This document shows positions 26,979 to 35,126 of a DNA stretch of 39,282 nt, piece by piece; the stretch's first letter is position 1; every line of letters starts with the position of its first letter. Source of the DNA: Bacillota bacterium (GTDB taxonomy: Bacteria; Bacillota; Sulfobacillia; Sulfobacillales; Sulfobacillaceae); NCBI GenBank assembly GCA_021797515.1, contig JAJZZP010000088.1, positions 1 through 39,282 of the forward strand, read 5' to 3'. The position numbers and the translations under genes are program-made. The notes beneath the pieces were generated by a model. It had not been told where the DNA came from. It saw only the letters and a program-made list of their open reading frames with translations, and did not search any database.

Positions 26979-27974
26979 ATGAAAACGCTCACTTGGACGG
27001 CACCAGAAGTCATGACGATGCGGGATGCGGCGAAGCCGGAGTTGGAACCCGGTTGGGTATTGTTGCGCGTGGGTGGGGCAGCGATTTGTGGATCGGAAAT
27101 TTCTGGATACCTAGGCCATAATGAATTGCGGCGGCCCCCCCTGATTATGGGGCATGAGTTTTCGGGCACCGTGGCTCGGTTGGGCCCAGGGGTTACGCAG
27201 GTCTCGGTGGGTGACGTCGTAACGGCTAACCCCTTGGTGAGTTGTGGACAGTGCCGTCATTGTCGCCAGGGCAACCGCCAACGATGCCTGTCGCGCCAGA
27301 TCATTGGGATTGATTTTCCGGGGGCGTTTGCCGAATGGGTGGCCGTGCCCGCTCCCCAGTGCCATCCGGTAAGGGATATTGTTGACGGCGCTTTAGTGGA
27401 GCCGTATGCGTGTGGGGTACGTGCGGTCGGATTGTCTAGAGTTGAGATGGGCGACGAGGCGATGGTTGTGGGTGCTGGCATTATCGGGTTGATGGCAGTG
27501 CATCTTTTGCGCGCTGCAGGCGCTTCGCGGGTTATCGTGGTGGACCCTAATCCCCATCGGTTGGAGCAAGCCCAAGCGTGGGGGGCGACGGATACCATGG
27601 CACCGGATACGGTTGATCATTTGGGCATACGTCAGACGATGGATCGAGTGATTGATGCGGTGGGATTTTCCGCCACGCGAGCACTCAGCATTCAGGCGCT
27701 TCGCCGTGGAGGCTGTGTGGTGTGGATCGGACTGCATGAAAATCAATCGGTTCTGGAAGGGAATGCGATGGTTCGTGACGAAATTGATATTCGGGGGAGT
27801 TTTTGTTATACCGATGATGAATTTCGCCGTGCGGTGGATTTAGTCAATGCAGGACAGGCGTTTCCCCGAGACCGAAGCTGGTTGGATATTCGACCCTTGG
27901 AAGCCGGAGACGCGGCTTTTGCAGAACAAGCATCACCATCGGCGCGGTTTGCGAAAATCGTATTAACTATTTAG
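26979..27974 (+). CDS. zinc-dependent MDR dehydrogenase, probable 2-keto-3-deoxy-L-rhamnonate 4-dehydrogenase
   Basis: A medium-chain dehydrogenase of 331 residues. The catalytic zinc site includes Cys in AAICGSE and GHEFSGTV; the structural zinc loop is [15 protein letters not shown] with four Cys; the Rossmann motif is [15 protein letters not shown] with Asp in VVDPNPHR, favouring NAD+. In this operon two oxidations are needed: rhamnose at C1 and 2-keto-3-deoxy-rhamnonate at C4. From memory, a KDR dehydrogenase of the MDR superfamily was reported from Sulfobacillus thermosulfidooxidans, which favours the second role here, leaving the SDR for the first. The ATG has an AAAGGATGG site. The exact substrate is inferred from context. 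Confidence 0.82.
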   Translation: MKTLTWTAPEVMTMRDAAKPELEPGWVLLRVGGAAICGSEISGYLGHNELRRPPLIMGHEFSGTVARLGPGVTQVSVGDVVTANPLVSCGQCRHCRQGNRQRCLSRQIIGIDFPGAFAEWVAVPAPQCHPVRDIVDGALVEPYACGVRAVGLSRVEMGDEAMVVGAGIIGLMAVHLLRAAGASRVIVVDPNPHRLEQAQAWGATDTMAPDTVDHLGIRQTMDRVIDAVGFSATRALSIQALRRGGCVVWIGLHENQSVLEGNAMVRDEIDIRGSFCYTDDEFRRAVDLVNAGQAFPRDRSWLDIRPLEAGDAAFAEQASPSARFAKIVLTI

Positions 27975-27991
27975 GACGGGGGATAGGATCG

Positions 27992-28882
27992 ATGCGTTTA
28001 GCCAGTGGACGGTTGGATGGCCGTGAACAGCTTTGGTGGGTAACCGAGCAGGGGCTACTCCGGGTGGGTTATGTAGCTGCTCTCCGGGGCGAGGAGAACA
28101 CCGAGTGGACGATGGAACGTTTCTTGACGGACTTGGACAATGCTCTGGATCTGTTGCAATCTTGGTGGCACTGGGCGCAGGAAAGTGAGGTGATGACGGA
28201 TCGTCTACCGGATGAAACGTTGGCTCCGGTAACCCAACCCGGCAAGATTCTCTGTGTCGGTCTCAATTATCGTCCGCATGCCAGAGAATCCCACATGGAG
28301 ATCCCGCAATACCCAGTACTCTTTAACAAATACAGCAATGCCGTGGTAGGATCGGGACGCCCGGTGCACCCGCCTGCAATTGCTCAACAAATGGATTATG
28401 AAGCTGAATTAGTCGTGATTATGGGACGTCGGGCAGTGAATGTCGCCGAATCCGACGCCTTGCGTTACGTGGCGGGATATTGCAATGGCAATGATTTGTC
28501 GGCTCGAGATCTGCAATTTCGCACCAGCCAATGGTTGCTTGGGAAAGCGGCAGACGGTTTTGGCCCCATGGGTCCGTATCTCGTGACTCCAGACGAAATT
28601 CCTGATCCAAACCAATTAGAAATTGTATGCCGGCGAAATGGGGTCGAGGTGCAACATTCCAATACCCGGCACATGATTTTCTCTTGTTCGCATCTCATTA
28701 GCTACATCTCGCGATATATGACGTTAGAACCGGGGGATGTCATTTTTACCGGTACTCCCGAAGGGGTGATCTTTGGCCAACAGGAATCCGAACGACAGTG
28801 GCTGAAGGCGGGCGAAACCGTCTCTGTGAGCATCGAAGGATTAGGGGAATTGACCACGCCCATAGGGAACTGGAAAGAATAG
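27992..28882 (+). CDS. fumarylacetoacetate hydrolase-family protein, probable 2,4-diketo-3-deoxy-L-rhamnonate hydrolase
   Basis: A 296-residue FAH-fold hydrolase. The N-terminal 75 residues are a short cap, then the FAH core begins with KILCVGLNYRPHARESH, with FNKYSNAVVG, metal-binding acids in MDYEAELVVIMG, GYCNGNDLSARDLQ, KAADGFGPMGPYLVT and PGDVIFTGTPEGV. FAH members cleave C-C bonds of 1,3-diketo acids. Between a KDR dehydrogenase and rhamnonate dehydratase, its expected reaction is 2,4-diketo-3-deoxy-L-rhamnonate to pyruvate plus L-lactate. It is preceded by GGGGGATAGG and follows the MDR gene by 17 bases. Confidence 0.87.
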   Translation: MRLASGRLDGREQLWWVTEQGLLRVGYVAALRGEENTEWTMERFLTDLDNALDLLQSWWHWAQESEVMTDRLPDETLAPVTQPGKILCVGLNYRPHARESHMEIPQYPVLFNKYSNAVVGSGRPVHPPAIAQQMDYEAELVVIMGRRAVNVAESDALRYVAGYCNGNDLSARDLQFRTSQWLLGKAADGFGPMGPYLVTPDEIPDPNQLEIVCRRNGVEVQHSNTRHMIFSCSHLISYISRYMTLEPGDVIFTGTPEGVIFGQQESERQWLKAGETVSVSIEGLGELTTPIGNWKE

Positions 28883-28903
28883 AAGGAGAGGAAGGGCAAG
28901 GAC

Positions 28904-29665
28904 GTGCGGCTAAAGGACAAGGTAGCGGTGGTCACGGGAGCCTCACGAGGCATTGGGCGGGCCATTGCCATACGATTGGCGGCAGAAGGAGCCCATGTGG
29001 TCGTGGATCATCCGGGGGAGGCAGAGGCGGCGAACGAGGTGGTTCAGACGATCCAGGATAGCGGTGGTGCGGCATTGGCGATAGCGGCGGATGTTTCCAT
29101 CACCGATGCGGTCCATAATCTATTTCGGATTACGGTCCAGGAATTTGGCACCATCGACATTTTGGTCAATAACGCCGGAATTTGTCCATTTGTCGAATGG
29201 TTTGATCTTACGGAAGACATCTGGGATCAGGTGCATCACATAAATCTCAAAGGAGCTTTCTTATGCTCGCAGGCGGCATCGCGCATTATGCGGGATCACA
29301 GGCATGGAGGCCGGATTATTAGTTTGAGTTCTATTTCTGCCTTGGTTGGCGGAAGTTTTCAAACAGCGTATACGCCGACCAAGGCCGGGATCCGATCGTT
29401 AATGCAATCCTTAGCTATTGTCCTTGGCCCCTATGGCATCACGTGTAATTCGATTCTCCCCGGGTCTATTTTAACCGACATCAATCGGGATCACTATCAG
29501 GATGCGCAGATATTGGCGCGCGATAGCCAGAGGATTCCTGTGGGAAGACTGGGCAATCCCACCGATATTGCGGGGGTGGCAGCATTTTTAGCATCGGAGG
29601 ATGCGGATTACATCAATGGTGCAGATATTTTGGTTGACGGCGGGTTGTTTGTAAATTTGCAGTAG
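28904..29665 (+). CDS. short-chain dehydrogenase/reductase, probable L-rhamnose 1-dehydrogenase
   Basis: A classical SDR of 253 residues. The cofactor motif TGASRGIG is at residues 11-18, the NNAG motif at LVNNAGICPF, catalytic Ser in LSSISALVGG, and the Tyr/Lys pair in YTPTKAG. DHPGE after the second strand suggests NAD(H)-type binding. Its start is GTG 28904. In this operon it is the best candidate for oxidising L-rhamnose to the lactone, since known rhamnose 1-dehydrogenases are SDRs; a role as KDR 4-dehydrogenase is the alternative, because SDR members with that role are known in Sphingomonas. Confidence 0.85.
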   Translation: MRLKDKVAVVTGASRGIGRAIAIRLAAEGAHVVVDHPGEAEAANEVVQTIQDSGGAALAIAADVSITDAVHNLFRITVQEFGTIDILVNNAGICPFVEWFDLTEDIWDQVHHINLKGAFLCSQAASRIMRDHRHGGRIISLSSISALVGGSFQTAYTPTKAGIRSLMQSLAIVLGPYGITCNSILPGSILTDINRDHYQDAQILARDSQRIPVGRLGNPTDIAGVAAFLASEDADYINGADILVDGGLFVNLQ

Positions 29666-29680
29666 CAGGGAGGCACACCG

Positions 29681-30877
29681 ATGCAACGACAGGAGATTGT
29701 TGCGGTGCGGGCATATATCGTGGCTCAAGGCGGCGGCGATTACCATGCCCAAGGTCCGCAGCATTGGATTGTCGGGGAAATCGCGACCCCGATGTCCCAA
29801 TACCCAGAATTTCGCGCCACGAGAACCTCATGGGGAATTGATGTCTTGGGCACTTTGGTAGTAGAAGTCGAAACTCGGGATGGGACGCTCGGTTTTGGCG
29901 TGAGTACCGGGGGATTTCCTGCCGCATGGATTGTGGAGCAGCATTTGGCCCGGTTCGTGGTGGGAAAGACCCCCTGGGACGTAGAAGCAATTTGGGACCA
30001 AATGTATCGATCAACCCTGTTCTATGGGCGCAAGGGGCTGGTCTTAAATGCCATTTCTGCCGTCGATCTTGCACTCTGGGATGCTTTGGGGCGCATTCGC
30101 CAAGAACCGGTCTATGCCATGATTGGTGGAGCAGTGCGCGAGGCCCTAACATTTTACGCGACGGGACCCCGTCCGGATTTAGCCCAGCAGATGGGTTTCA
30201 TTGGAGGCAAACTGCCATTGCCATTTGGACCAGCATCAGGAGAGCAGGGACTGCAGGAAAACGTGAAACGGTTTCAGACCATGCGGCAACGGGTCGGCGA
30301 TGATTTTTGGCTGATGTACGATTGTTGGATGGCCCTTGATGTCCCCTATGCTATTGAGCTAGCCAATGCCCTGACACCGTATCACCCCAAGTGGATTGAG
30401 GAATGTTTTCCGCCCGATGATGTCTGGGCTTACCAAGCCTTGCGCCACGCGGTAGAGGGACGCATGTTGGTAAGCACCGGGGAACATGAGGCCACTCGAT
30501 GGGGATTTCGCTGGCTTTTGGAATCAGGGGCAGCCGACTTTATTCAGCCAGATGTCACTTGGTGTGGCGGTCTGACGGAACTATTGAAAATCTCTGCATT
30601 GGCGGATGCACGCGGCGCTTGGGTCATTCCCCACGGTTCCAGCGTGTATAGCTATCATTTTGTCGTTAGTCGCATCAACAGTCCTTTTGCCGAGTTTCTC
30701 ATGATGCACCCCGATGCCTCTCAGGTGGTACCTATGTTTTTTCCGCTTCTAGAAGGAGAACCCGTTCCTATTCGCGGCACCTTAACCCTCCCGGACCGCC
30801 CTGGTTTTGGGGTAGAATTGAATCGCGCGTTGTTACGGCGCGCCACTTGGGGTCAGGAGGGTTCCTATGAAAGATGA
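29681..30877 (+). CDS. rhmD: L-rhamnonate dehydratase (enolase superfamily)
   Basis: Dehydrates L-rhamnonate to 2-keto-3-deoxy-L-rhamnonate. The 398-residue protein matches the family along its whole length: HWIVGEIATPMSQYP near the N-terminus, SWGIDVLGTLVVEVE, FGVSTGGFPAAWIVEQHLAR, STLFYGRKGLVLN, FYATGPRPDLA, MGFIGGKLPLPFGP, the metal-ligand region FWLMYDCWMALD, KWIEECFPPDD, STGEHEATRWGFR and WVIPHGSSVYSYHFV, which carries the catalytic His. I know this pattern from the E. coli enzyme, so the substrate assignment is firmer than for its neighbours. Start ATG 29681 follows a GGGAGG site; its end overlaps lutA by 11 bases. Confidence 0.93.
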   Translation: MQRQEIVAVRAYIVAQGGGDYHAQGPQHWIVGEIATPMSQYPEFRATRTSWGIDVLGTLVVEVETRDGTLGFGVSTGGFPAAWIVEQHLARFVVGKTPWDVEAIWDQMYRSTLFYGRKGLVLNAISAVDLALWDALGRIRQEPVYAMIGGAVREALTFYATGPRPDLAQQMGFIGGKLPLPFGPASGEQGLQENVKRFQTMRQRVGDDFWLMYDCWMALDVPYAIELANALTPYHPKWIEECFPPDDVWAYQALRHAVEGRMLVSTGEHEATRWGFRWLLESGAADFIQPDVTWCGGLTELLKISALADARGAWVIPHGSSVYSYHFVVSRINSPFAEFLMMHPDASQVVPMFFPLLEGEPVPIRGTLTLPDRPGFGVELNRALLRRATWGQEGSYER

Positions 30878-31721
30878 AGGCCGTGAACAGACTCTGCAAC
30901 TTTTTGCCACTTGCCTCATTGATCTGTTTCGACCTCAAGCCGCCATTGCGGCAGTCGAAGTCATGGAACGACGCGGATCGACTGTAGAATTTCCTGCGGC
31001 ACAAACCTGCTGCGGCCAGTTTAGCTACAACGCGGGATATCACCGGGAAGCTGCCGATTTGGCACGCCACTGGATCGCGGTGTTTGAAGCGGCATTAAAC
31101 AACGACTCTCACGGGAGAATCGTTGCCTTATCGGGATCTTGCGCTGCTATGATTATTAAAGAATATCCCTTGCTTTTGTATCGCGATGCACTGGACCGCG
31201 GAGATTCGGCTGTGGAGGCCAAAAGATGGCAAGAGCGCGCCGAGCGTGTGGGAGAGCAGGTGATTGAATTTACCGAGTGGCTGGCGCAAGAAAAGGCAGC
31301 CAATTTGCCGGCTTCCCTGGGTATTGGGGTCGTTTACCACAACGGATGCCACATGCGCCGCATGTTGGGGATAACCACTGGACCGGAAACGGTTTTGCAA
31401 GATTATGGGTTCTCGGTAGTGCCGATCGAAGATGCGGATCAATGCTGCGGATTTGGCGGGACCTATAGTATGACAGAATGGCGAGTTTCAACGGCGGTCG
31501 CGGACCAAAAATTGCAGGCGCTAGGCAAAGCACGGGAAATGGGAGCTCAATGCTTGACCAGTGCGGATTTTGGCTGTCTGGGTCACCTGGGCGGGCGATT
31601 GTCCCGGCGTCGGGATCCCTTCCCGGTGGTTTACATTGCGGAATTGATTGCATTGACGGATCGGGGCCAGTTGACGGTGGAAGAGCTTCAGCAAATGGCT
31701 CATCAAAAGGAGAAAAGCTAG
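30867..31721 (+). CDS. lutA: L-lactate utilisation protein LutA (CCG-domain iron-sulfur oxidoreductase subunit)
   Basis: LutA, with LutB and LutC, oxidises L-lactate to pyruvate. The 284-residue protein contains two CCG-type domains: AQTCCGQFSYNAGY in the first half and DQCCGFGGTYSMTEW in the second, with HNGCHMRR between, as in glycolate-oxidase GlcF/heterodisulfide-reductase-like subunits. The ATG lies inside the end of rhmD and has an AGGAGG site, so it is translated within the rhamnose operon. It probably consumes the lactate released by the FAH-family hydrolase. The length is slightly longer than the Bacillus protein (238), with a C-terminal tail. Confidence 0.9.
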   Translation: MKDEGREQTLQLFATCLIDLFRPQAAIAAVEVMERRGSTVEFPAAQTCCGQFSYNAGYHREAADLARHWIAVFEAALNNDSHGRIVALSGSCAAMIIKEYPLLLYRDALDRGDSAVEAKRWQERAERVGEQVIEFTEWLAQEKAANLPASLGIGVVYHNGCHMRRMLGITTGPETVLQDYGFSVVPIEDADQCCGFGGTYSMTEWRVSTAVADQKLQALGKAREMGAQCLTSADFGCLGHLGGRLSRRRDPFPVVYIAELIALTDRGQLTVEELQQMAHQKEKS

Positions 31722-31722
31722 C

Positions 31723-33171
31723 ATGGCTGGACAGTTGCCGATTGATTCGAGACCTTGGCCCGTGCGGCGTGATCAGGCACTTCAAGACAAAACCATGCAA
31801 CAGACGATTCAATTTGTCACTCGGCGTGTGGCCAACGCCAAAGTGGCGGCTTACACCGCCTATCCCGAGGGAGAGCGCCTGCGTCAGCGTGCTGTTGGTG
31901 TCAAACGGCGAAGTGTCGAGAATATGGAGGAACACCTCGCTGTATTTGCGCAACAGGTTGAGGCTCATGGTGGTCAAGTACACCGTGCAAAGACGGCGGC
32001 GGATGCCATTCGCACCGTATTAGAGGTAGCTAAGAACCATGGTGTGCAACGCGTGATTAAAACGAAATCCATGGTGACCGAGGAACTGGAATTAAATCGG
32101 GCCTTTGAAAGTGTAGGAATTGCCGTGCGTGAAACCGATCTGGGGGAATATATCATACAGTTGGCCCACGAAAAGCCTTCGCATATCCTGGCGCCAGCCG
32201 CTCATAAAAATCGTGCCCAGATAGAAGCATTGTTTGATCAAGACGCGGCGGCCTATCACACTGAGCCACCAGCCTCCGATGACATTTTGGCGCTAACCCA
32301 ATACGCACGGCGTCGCCTGCGTGAAGAGTTTCTTGCCGCTGATATGGGGGTTACCGGAGGAAATTTTCTGGTGGCCGAAACCGGTACTTTGGTGTTGATT
32401 ACCAATGAAGGGAATGCCGACATGGTAACCACGCTACCACCCATATTGGTGTCGGTGGTAGGGGTGGAAAAAATTGTGGCAGATTGGCCGGGCTTGACCG
32501 AGGTGATTCAACAACCAGCTTTAAGTGGGGTCGGCCAGCGGCTGTCCTCGTATACCACCATGGTGTCGGGGACTCGGGGAACCGACCAGTGGGAAGGGCC
32601 CGATGAATGGCATGTTGTGTTGTTAGATAACGGACGTACACTTTTGAAGGACACGCCATTTGAAGACGTTTTATCCTGCATTCGCTGTGGTGCCTGTCTC
32701 AATGTTTGTCCTGTGTTTCGTCAGGTCGGGGGTCATGCTTACGGCTCTGTATATCCTGGGCCGATTGGGATCGTGGAAACTCCGTTGCTCACCAACTTTG
32801 AGGTTTTGCCGGAATTGCCCTCAGTTCTGTGCACTTTGTGCCATGCATGTGGCGAGGCGTGTCCAATGGACATTGACTTACCAGGTCACATTGTACAACT
32901 GCGAAAAATCAAGCGGGATCGCCACATGGATGCAGCAGGGGTAACTCGAAGCTATCGCTGGTGGGCACGATTTTGGGCCACCCCTCATGGTTACCGACGA
33001 TCTATTCGCTGGGCACGCTGGGGACAGCGATGGTTTGTGCGTCACGGCCGGATTCAATCGGCGCCGGGACTGGCGGGCGGATGGTTTAATACCCGGGATA
33101 TGCCTCCGGTAGCATCTCCGACGTTTCATGAATGGTGGGAACGCACACGGGGAAAGGGGCATCGATCATGA
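31723..33171 (+). CDS. lutB: L-lactate utilisation iron-sulfur protein LutB
   Basis: The 482-residue core subunit of the LutABC lactate oxidase. The N-terminal LUD domain includes KTKSMVTEELELN and the signature VAETGTLVLITNEGN. The ferredoxin-like part has two 4Fe-4S motifs, CIRCGACLNVCPVFRQVGGH and CTLCHACGEACPMDIDLP. The start ATG follows the lutA stop by one base and has an AAAGGAG site; the stop overlaps the lutC start in ATGA. All motif cysteines are present. Confidence 0.94.
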   Translation: MAGQLPIDSRPWPVRRDQALQDKTMQQTIQFVTRRVANAKVAAYTAYPEGERLRQRAVGVKRRSVENMEEHLAVFAQQVEAHGGQVHRAKTAADAIRTVLEVAKNHGVQRVIKTKSMVTEELELNRAFESVGIAVRETDLGEYIIQLAHEKPSHILAPAAHKNRAQIEALFDQDAAAYHTEPPASDDILALTQYARRRLREEFLAADMGVTGGNFLVAETGTLVLITNEGNADMVTTLPPILVSVVGVEKIVADWPGLTEVIQQPALSGVGQRLSSYTTMVSGTRGTDQWEGPDEWHVVLLDNGRTLLKDTPFEDVLSCIRCGACLNVCPVFRQVGGHAYGSVYPGPIGIVETPLLTNFEVLPELPSVLCTLCHACGEACPMDIDLPGHIVQLRKIKRDRHMDAAGVTRSYRWWARFWATPHGYRRSIRWARWGQRWFVRHGRIQSAPGLAGGWFNTRDMPPVASPTFHEWWERTRGKGHRS

Positions 33172-33782
33172 TCGAAACGGAAGCGCTTCGCAATCAATTT
33201 CAACGTCAGTTCGAGGCGCTAGGCGGACACGTGTTTTACGCTTCCAATTCAGAGCGGCTACCCGTGGTGCTAGCTTCGGCATACCAAGCAATGGTAGATC
33301 GGTACCTCCCGGATGGGCCTTTGCAGGTGGTTTATTGGCTGAACTTGGACTTGTCGGTATTGGATCTAGAGGGAATTTTAGGAGGGATTCGGGGGACCCA
33401 ATGCATTTGCTGGCCCCAAGGTAGCAGGCAACACGCGGTGCAAGAAAAATGGCGGGATCTTTTAGCGGAGAGTCAGGTGGGTATTACGGGGGCAGCTTGG
33501 GCTGCGGCCGATACAGGCTCCGTGGCACTTTACTCATCGCCATCTACAGGGCTTTTGCCTAGCCTGCTGATGCCTATACATATCATCCTCCTAAATCAAA
33601 AGCGAATACAGCCCTCTGTCAGCGATGGGTTGAAAAAGTTATATCAAGAAAGCGAGACACAGGGTCGTATGCCTCCGCTGGTGAAACTGATAACCGGTCC
33701 TAGCATGACCGCTGATATCGAGGGTCAACTGGTAATCGGGGTGCATGGTCCCACTGCGATCGGGGTGGTGGTCTATGAGTGA
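33168..33782 (+). CDS. lutC: L-lactate utilisation protein LutC (LUD domain)
   Basis: The third subunit of the Lut system, 204 residues. The LUD fold is indicated by VGITGAAWAAADTGSVALYS, with the following MPIHIILL, and the C-terminal TGPSMTADIEGQLVIGVHGP, a strongly conserved LutC block. The frame opens earlier, at 33132, but ATG 33168 overlaps the lutB stop and follows GGAAAGGGG, which fixes the start. The three lut genes are complete and coupled, so the system should be functional. Confidence 0.9.
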   Translation: MIETEALRNQFQRQFEALGGHVFYASNSERLPVVLASAYQAMVDRYLPDGPLQVVYWLNLDLSVLDLEGILGGIRGTQCICWPQGSRQHAVQEKWRDLLAESQVGITGAAWAAADTGSVALYSSPSTGLLPSLLMPIHIILLNQKRIQPSVSDGLKKLYQESETQGRMPPLVKLITGPSMTADIEGQLVIGVHGPTAIGVVVYE

Positions 33783-33888
33783 AGATTGATCTGAGAAATT
33801 TGTGGGAAGGGAAAGCCAATCAAGATGGGGATGTTCAGTAGATAACTCAACCGAAATCACGTCATCGCACAGAGATGAGGAAAGAGTC

Positions 33889-34200
33889 ATGCGTTATGTA
33901 TTCAAATTAGCAATTAGATCGGGAACAGAACACGAGTACGAACGTCGCCACCGAGAGGTATATCCTAAGTTGCTCCAAGTGTTTCGCGATGCCGGGGTGA
34001 AGACGTACAGTATATTTCGAGACGGCGTCACCTTATTTGGCTATATGGAAAGGGACGCTCCCGAAGAGAGACGATGCGCATCATCAGTTCCTCAGAAATT
34101 AATGCACAATGGTCAGGCGTACATGTCTAATATATTAGTTGCTTTTCGGAGCGGAAACACTATGGAAACTCTTCCCGAAGTGTTTCACTTTGAGTCATAA
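33889..34200 (+). CDS. rhaM: L-rhamnose mutarotase-like protein
   Basis: RhaM interconverts alpha and beta anomers of L-rhamnose, supplying the form used by the first enzyme. The 103-residue protein has the family's length and the N-terminal block HEYERRHREVYPKLLQVFRD, containing the conserved His, then YSIFRDGVTLFGYME, and ends with EVFHFES, typical of RhaM C-termini. The stretch where RhaM usually has a Trp-rich segment before the last strand reads PQKLMHNGQAYMSNI, so the active site is partly altered. Start is ATG 33889 with GAGGAAAGAG. It lies 106 bases after lutC and may share the operon transcript. It is the last gene before the mobile-element debris. Confidence 0.8.
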   Translation: MRYVFKLAIRSGTEHEYERRHREVYPKLLQVFRDAGVKTYSIFRDGVTLFGYMERDAPEERRCASSVPQKLMHNGQAYMSNILVAFRSGNTMETLPEVFHFES

Positions 34201-34323
34201 CATTGCGCGGACCTCGTCTGTTGAATAAGTTAAATTAACCCACCCCACGGCTAATTCCTGAGGATTTTTGGCGAGAAACTCCAGGGCTCAAGTTCAGCGG
34301 TTTACGCAATATTCCACCCGGCT

Positions 34324-34876
34324 CTAACTGGCGTGGTCTAAGATGCGCTGAAGATTAGCGAGAATTTCGTTGGCAAAGGCCCCATCGGGGCCTTGTTCGA
34401 AGTATTCCCCGGTCCAAAGGTGTCCGTAAGGACGCCAGTGCCTCATGAAAGCTCAGGTGCCCGTGGTGACCGGAGCGGTCACGGGAGCGCTGGGCCCACC
34501 CAGACCCACACCAGCGTATCCGTGTGAGAAATCCTAATTCGACGTTGCGAACCGGCGCCACATCCCCCCACGACTGCAGGCCCTTGCCCCCGAAATATTG
34601 CTTCACATCGTGGAAGGTGACCTCGATGGGCCAGTGCCAGAAATAGGTCCGGCCGACTGCCAACCCGTGCGGATCAGGTCTGTGGTAAAGAACACGGTCA
34701 ATGTTGCCGGATCGGCGGGGTCCCTCACGAAGGCCAAGAGTGCGGCGCGCCACCTGATGGGGATACCCAGTGACCGGGAAAGTCGCGACTTGCCGCTTCT
34801 GCAACTGCCCTCCGATCACCACGGTCACAGTCTGCCACACCGCCGCGGGCAAGCCGGTATACTGCTCGGGGCTCAA
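34324..34876 (-). pseudogene. DDE transposase remnant (IS4/IS701-like C-terminal part)
   Basis: Only the C-terminal third of a transposase is present. WPIEVTFHDVKQYFGG is the block with the last acidic catalytic residue (Glu in IEVTF), and LSFHEALASLR is the usual C-terminal motif. The frame breaks after LASLRT: the natural ending, reading GHLWTGEYFEQGPDGAF and RILDHAS, is found in another frame down to the stop at 34324-34326, which fits a two-base loss. The N-terminal domain is missing, so it cannot be active. The subfamily is uncertain. Confidence 0.75.
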
Positions 34877-35030
34877 AATGCGGTTTCTATTGGCTGCCGA
34901 GTGCCCTAAAATCCTTTATAGAAACAGATGTTCTATCTGGACGGCAACCTACCCCTTTGATACGCTGCCACAATTTGGTCCGGAAGCATCACCCGCATCC
35001 CCGGGTACGCCAGAAAATCGATGCCGTCTT

Positions 35031-35126
35031 CTACCCTGAAACTGCCCTTAATGGGGGTCAGGGCACACCCATCCAAGCCCGACGCGAACGCCGTGCGTTT
35101 GGTATTTTATGGGTCATCACGTCTGC
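35031..35126 (-). mobile_element. non-coding 3' end of the IS110-type element
   Basis: This immediately follows the IS110 transposase stop (TAG at 35127-35129 on the minus strand). It shares ordered blocks with the solitary copy at 980-1077: ctaggcagacgt, ataaaatacca, gcgtcgggcttggat and agtttcagggtag. Similarity stops after the last block, marking the probable element boundary near 35031. Conservation without coding potential suggests a functional DNA end, or the DNA for the family's guide (bridge) RNA. Confidence 0.65.

Noticed and set aside
28904..29061. Short Gly/Arg-rich plus-strand frame over the start of the SDR gene.
   Set aside because: It is an alternative frame of the SDR, whose TGASRGIG and YTPTK motifs fix the true frame.
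34877..35030. A minus-strand frame reading VEDGIDFLAYPGMRVMLPDQ that vaguely resembles a reverse transcriptase C-terminal block (GIDFLGY).
   Set aside because: Only a few residues agree, and the upstream part of the same frame runs through the IS110 non-coding end, which has no coding role. Too weak to call.
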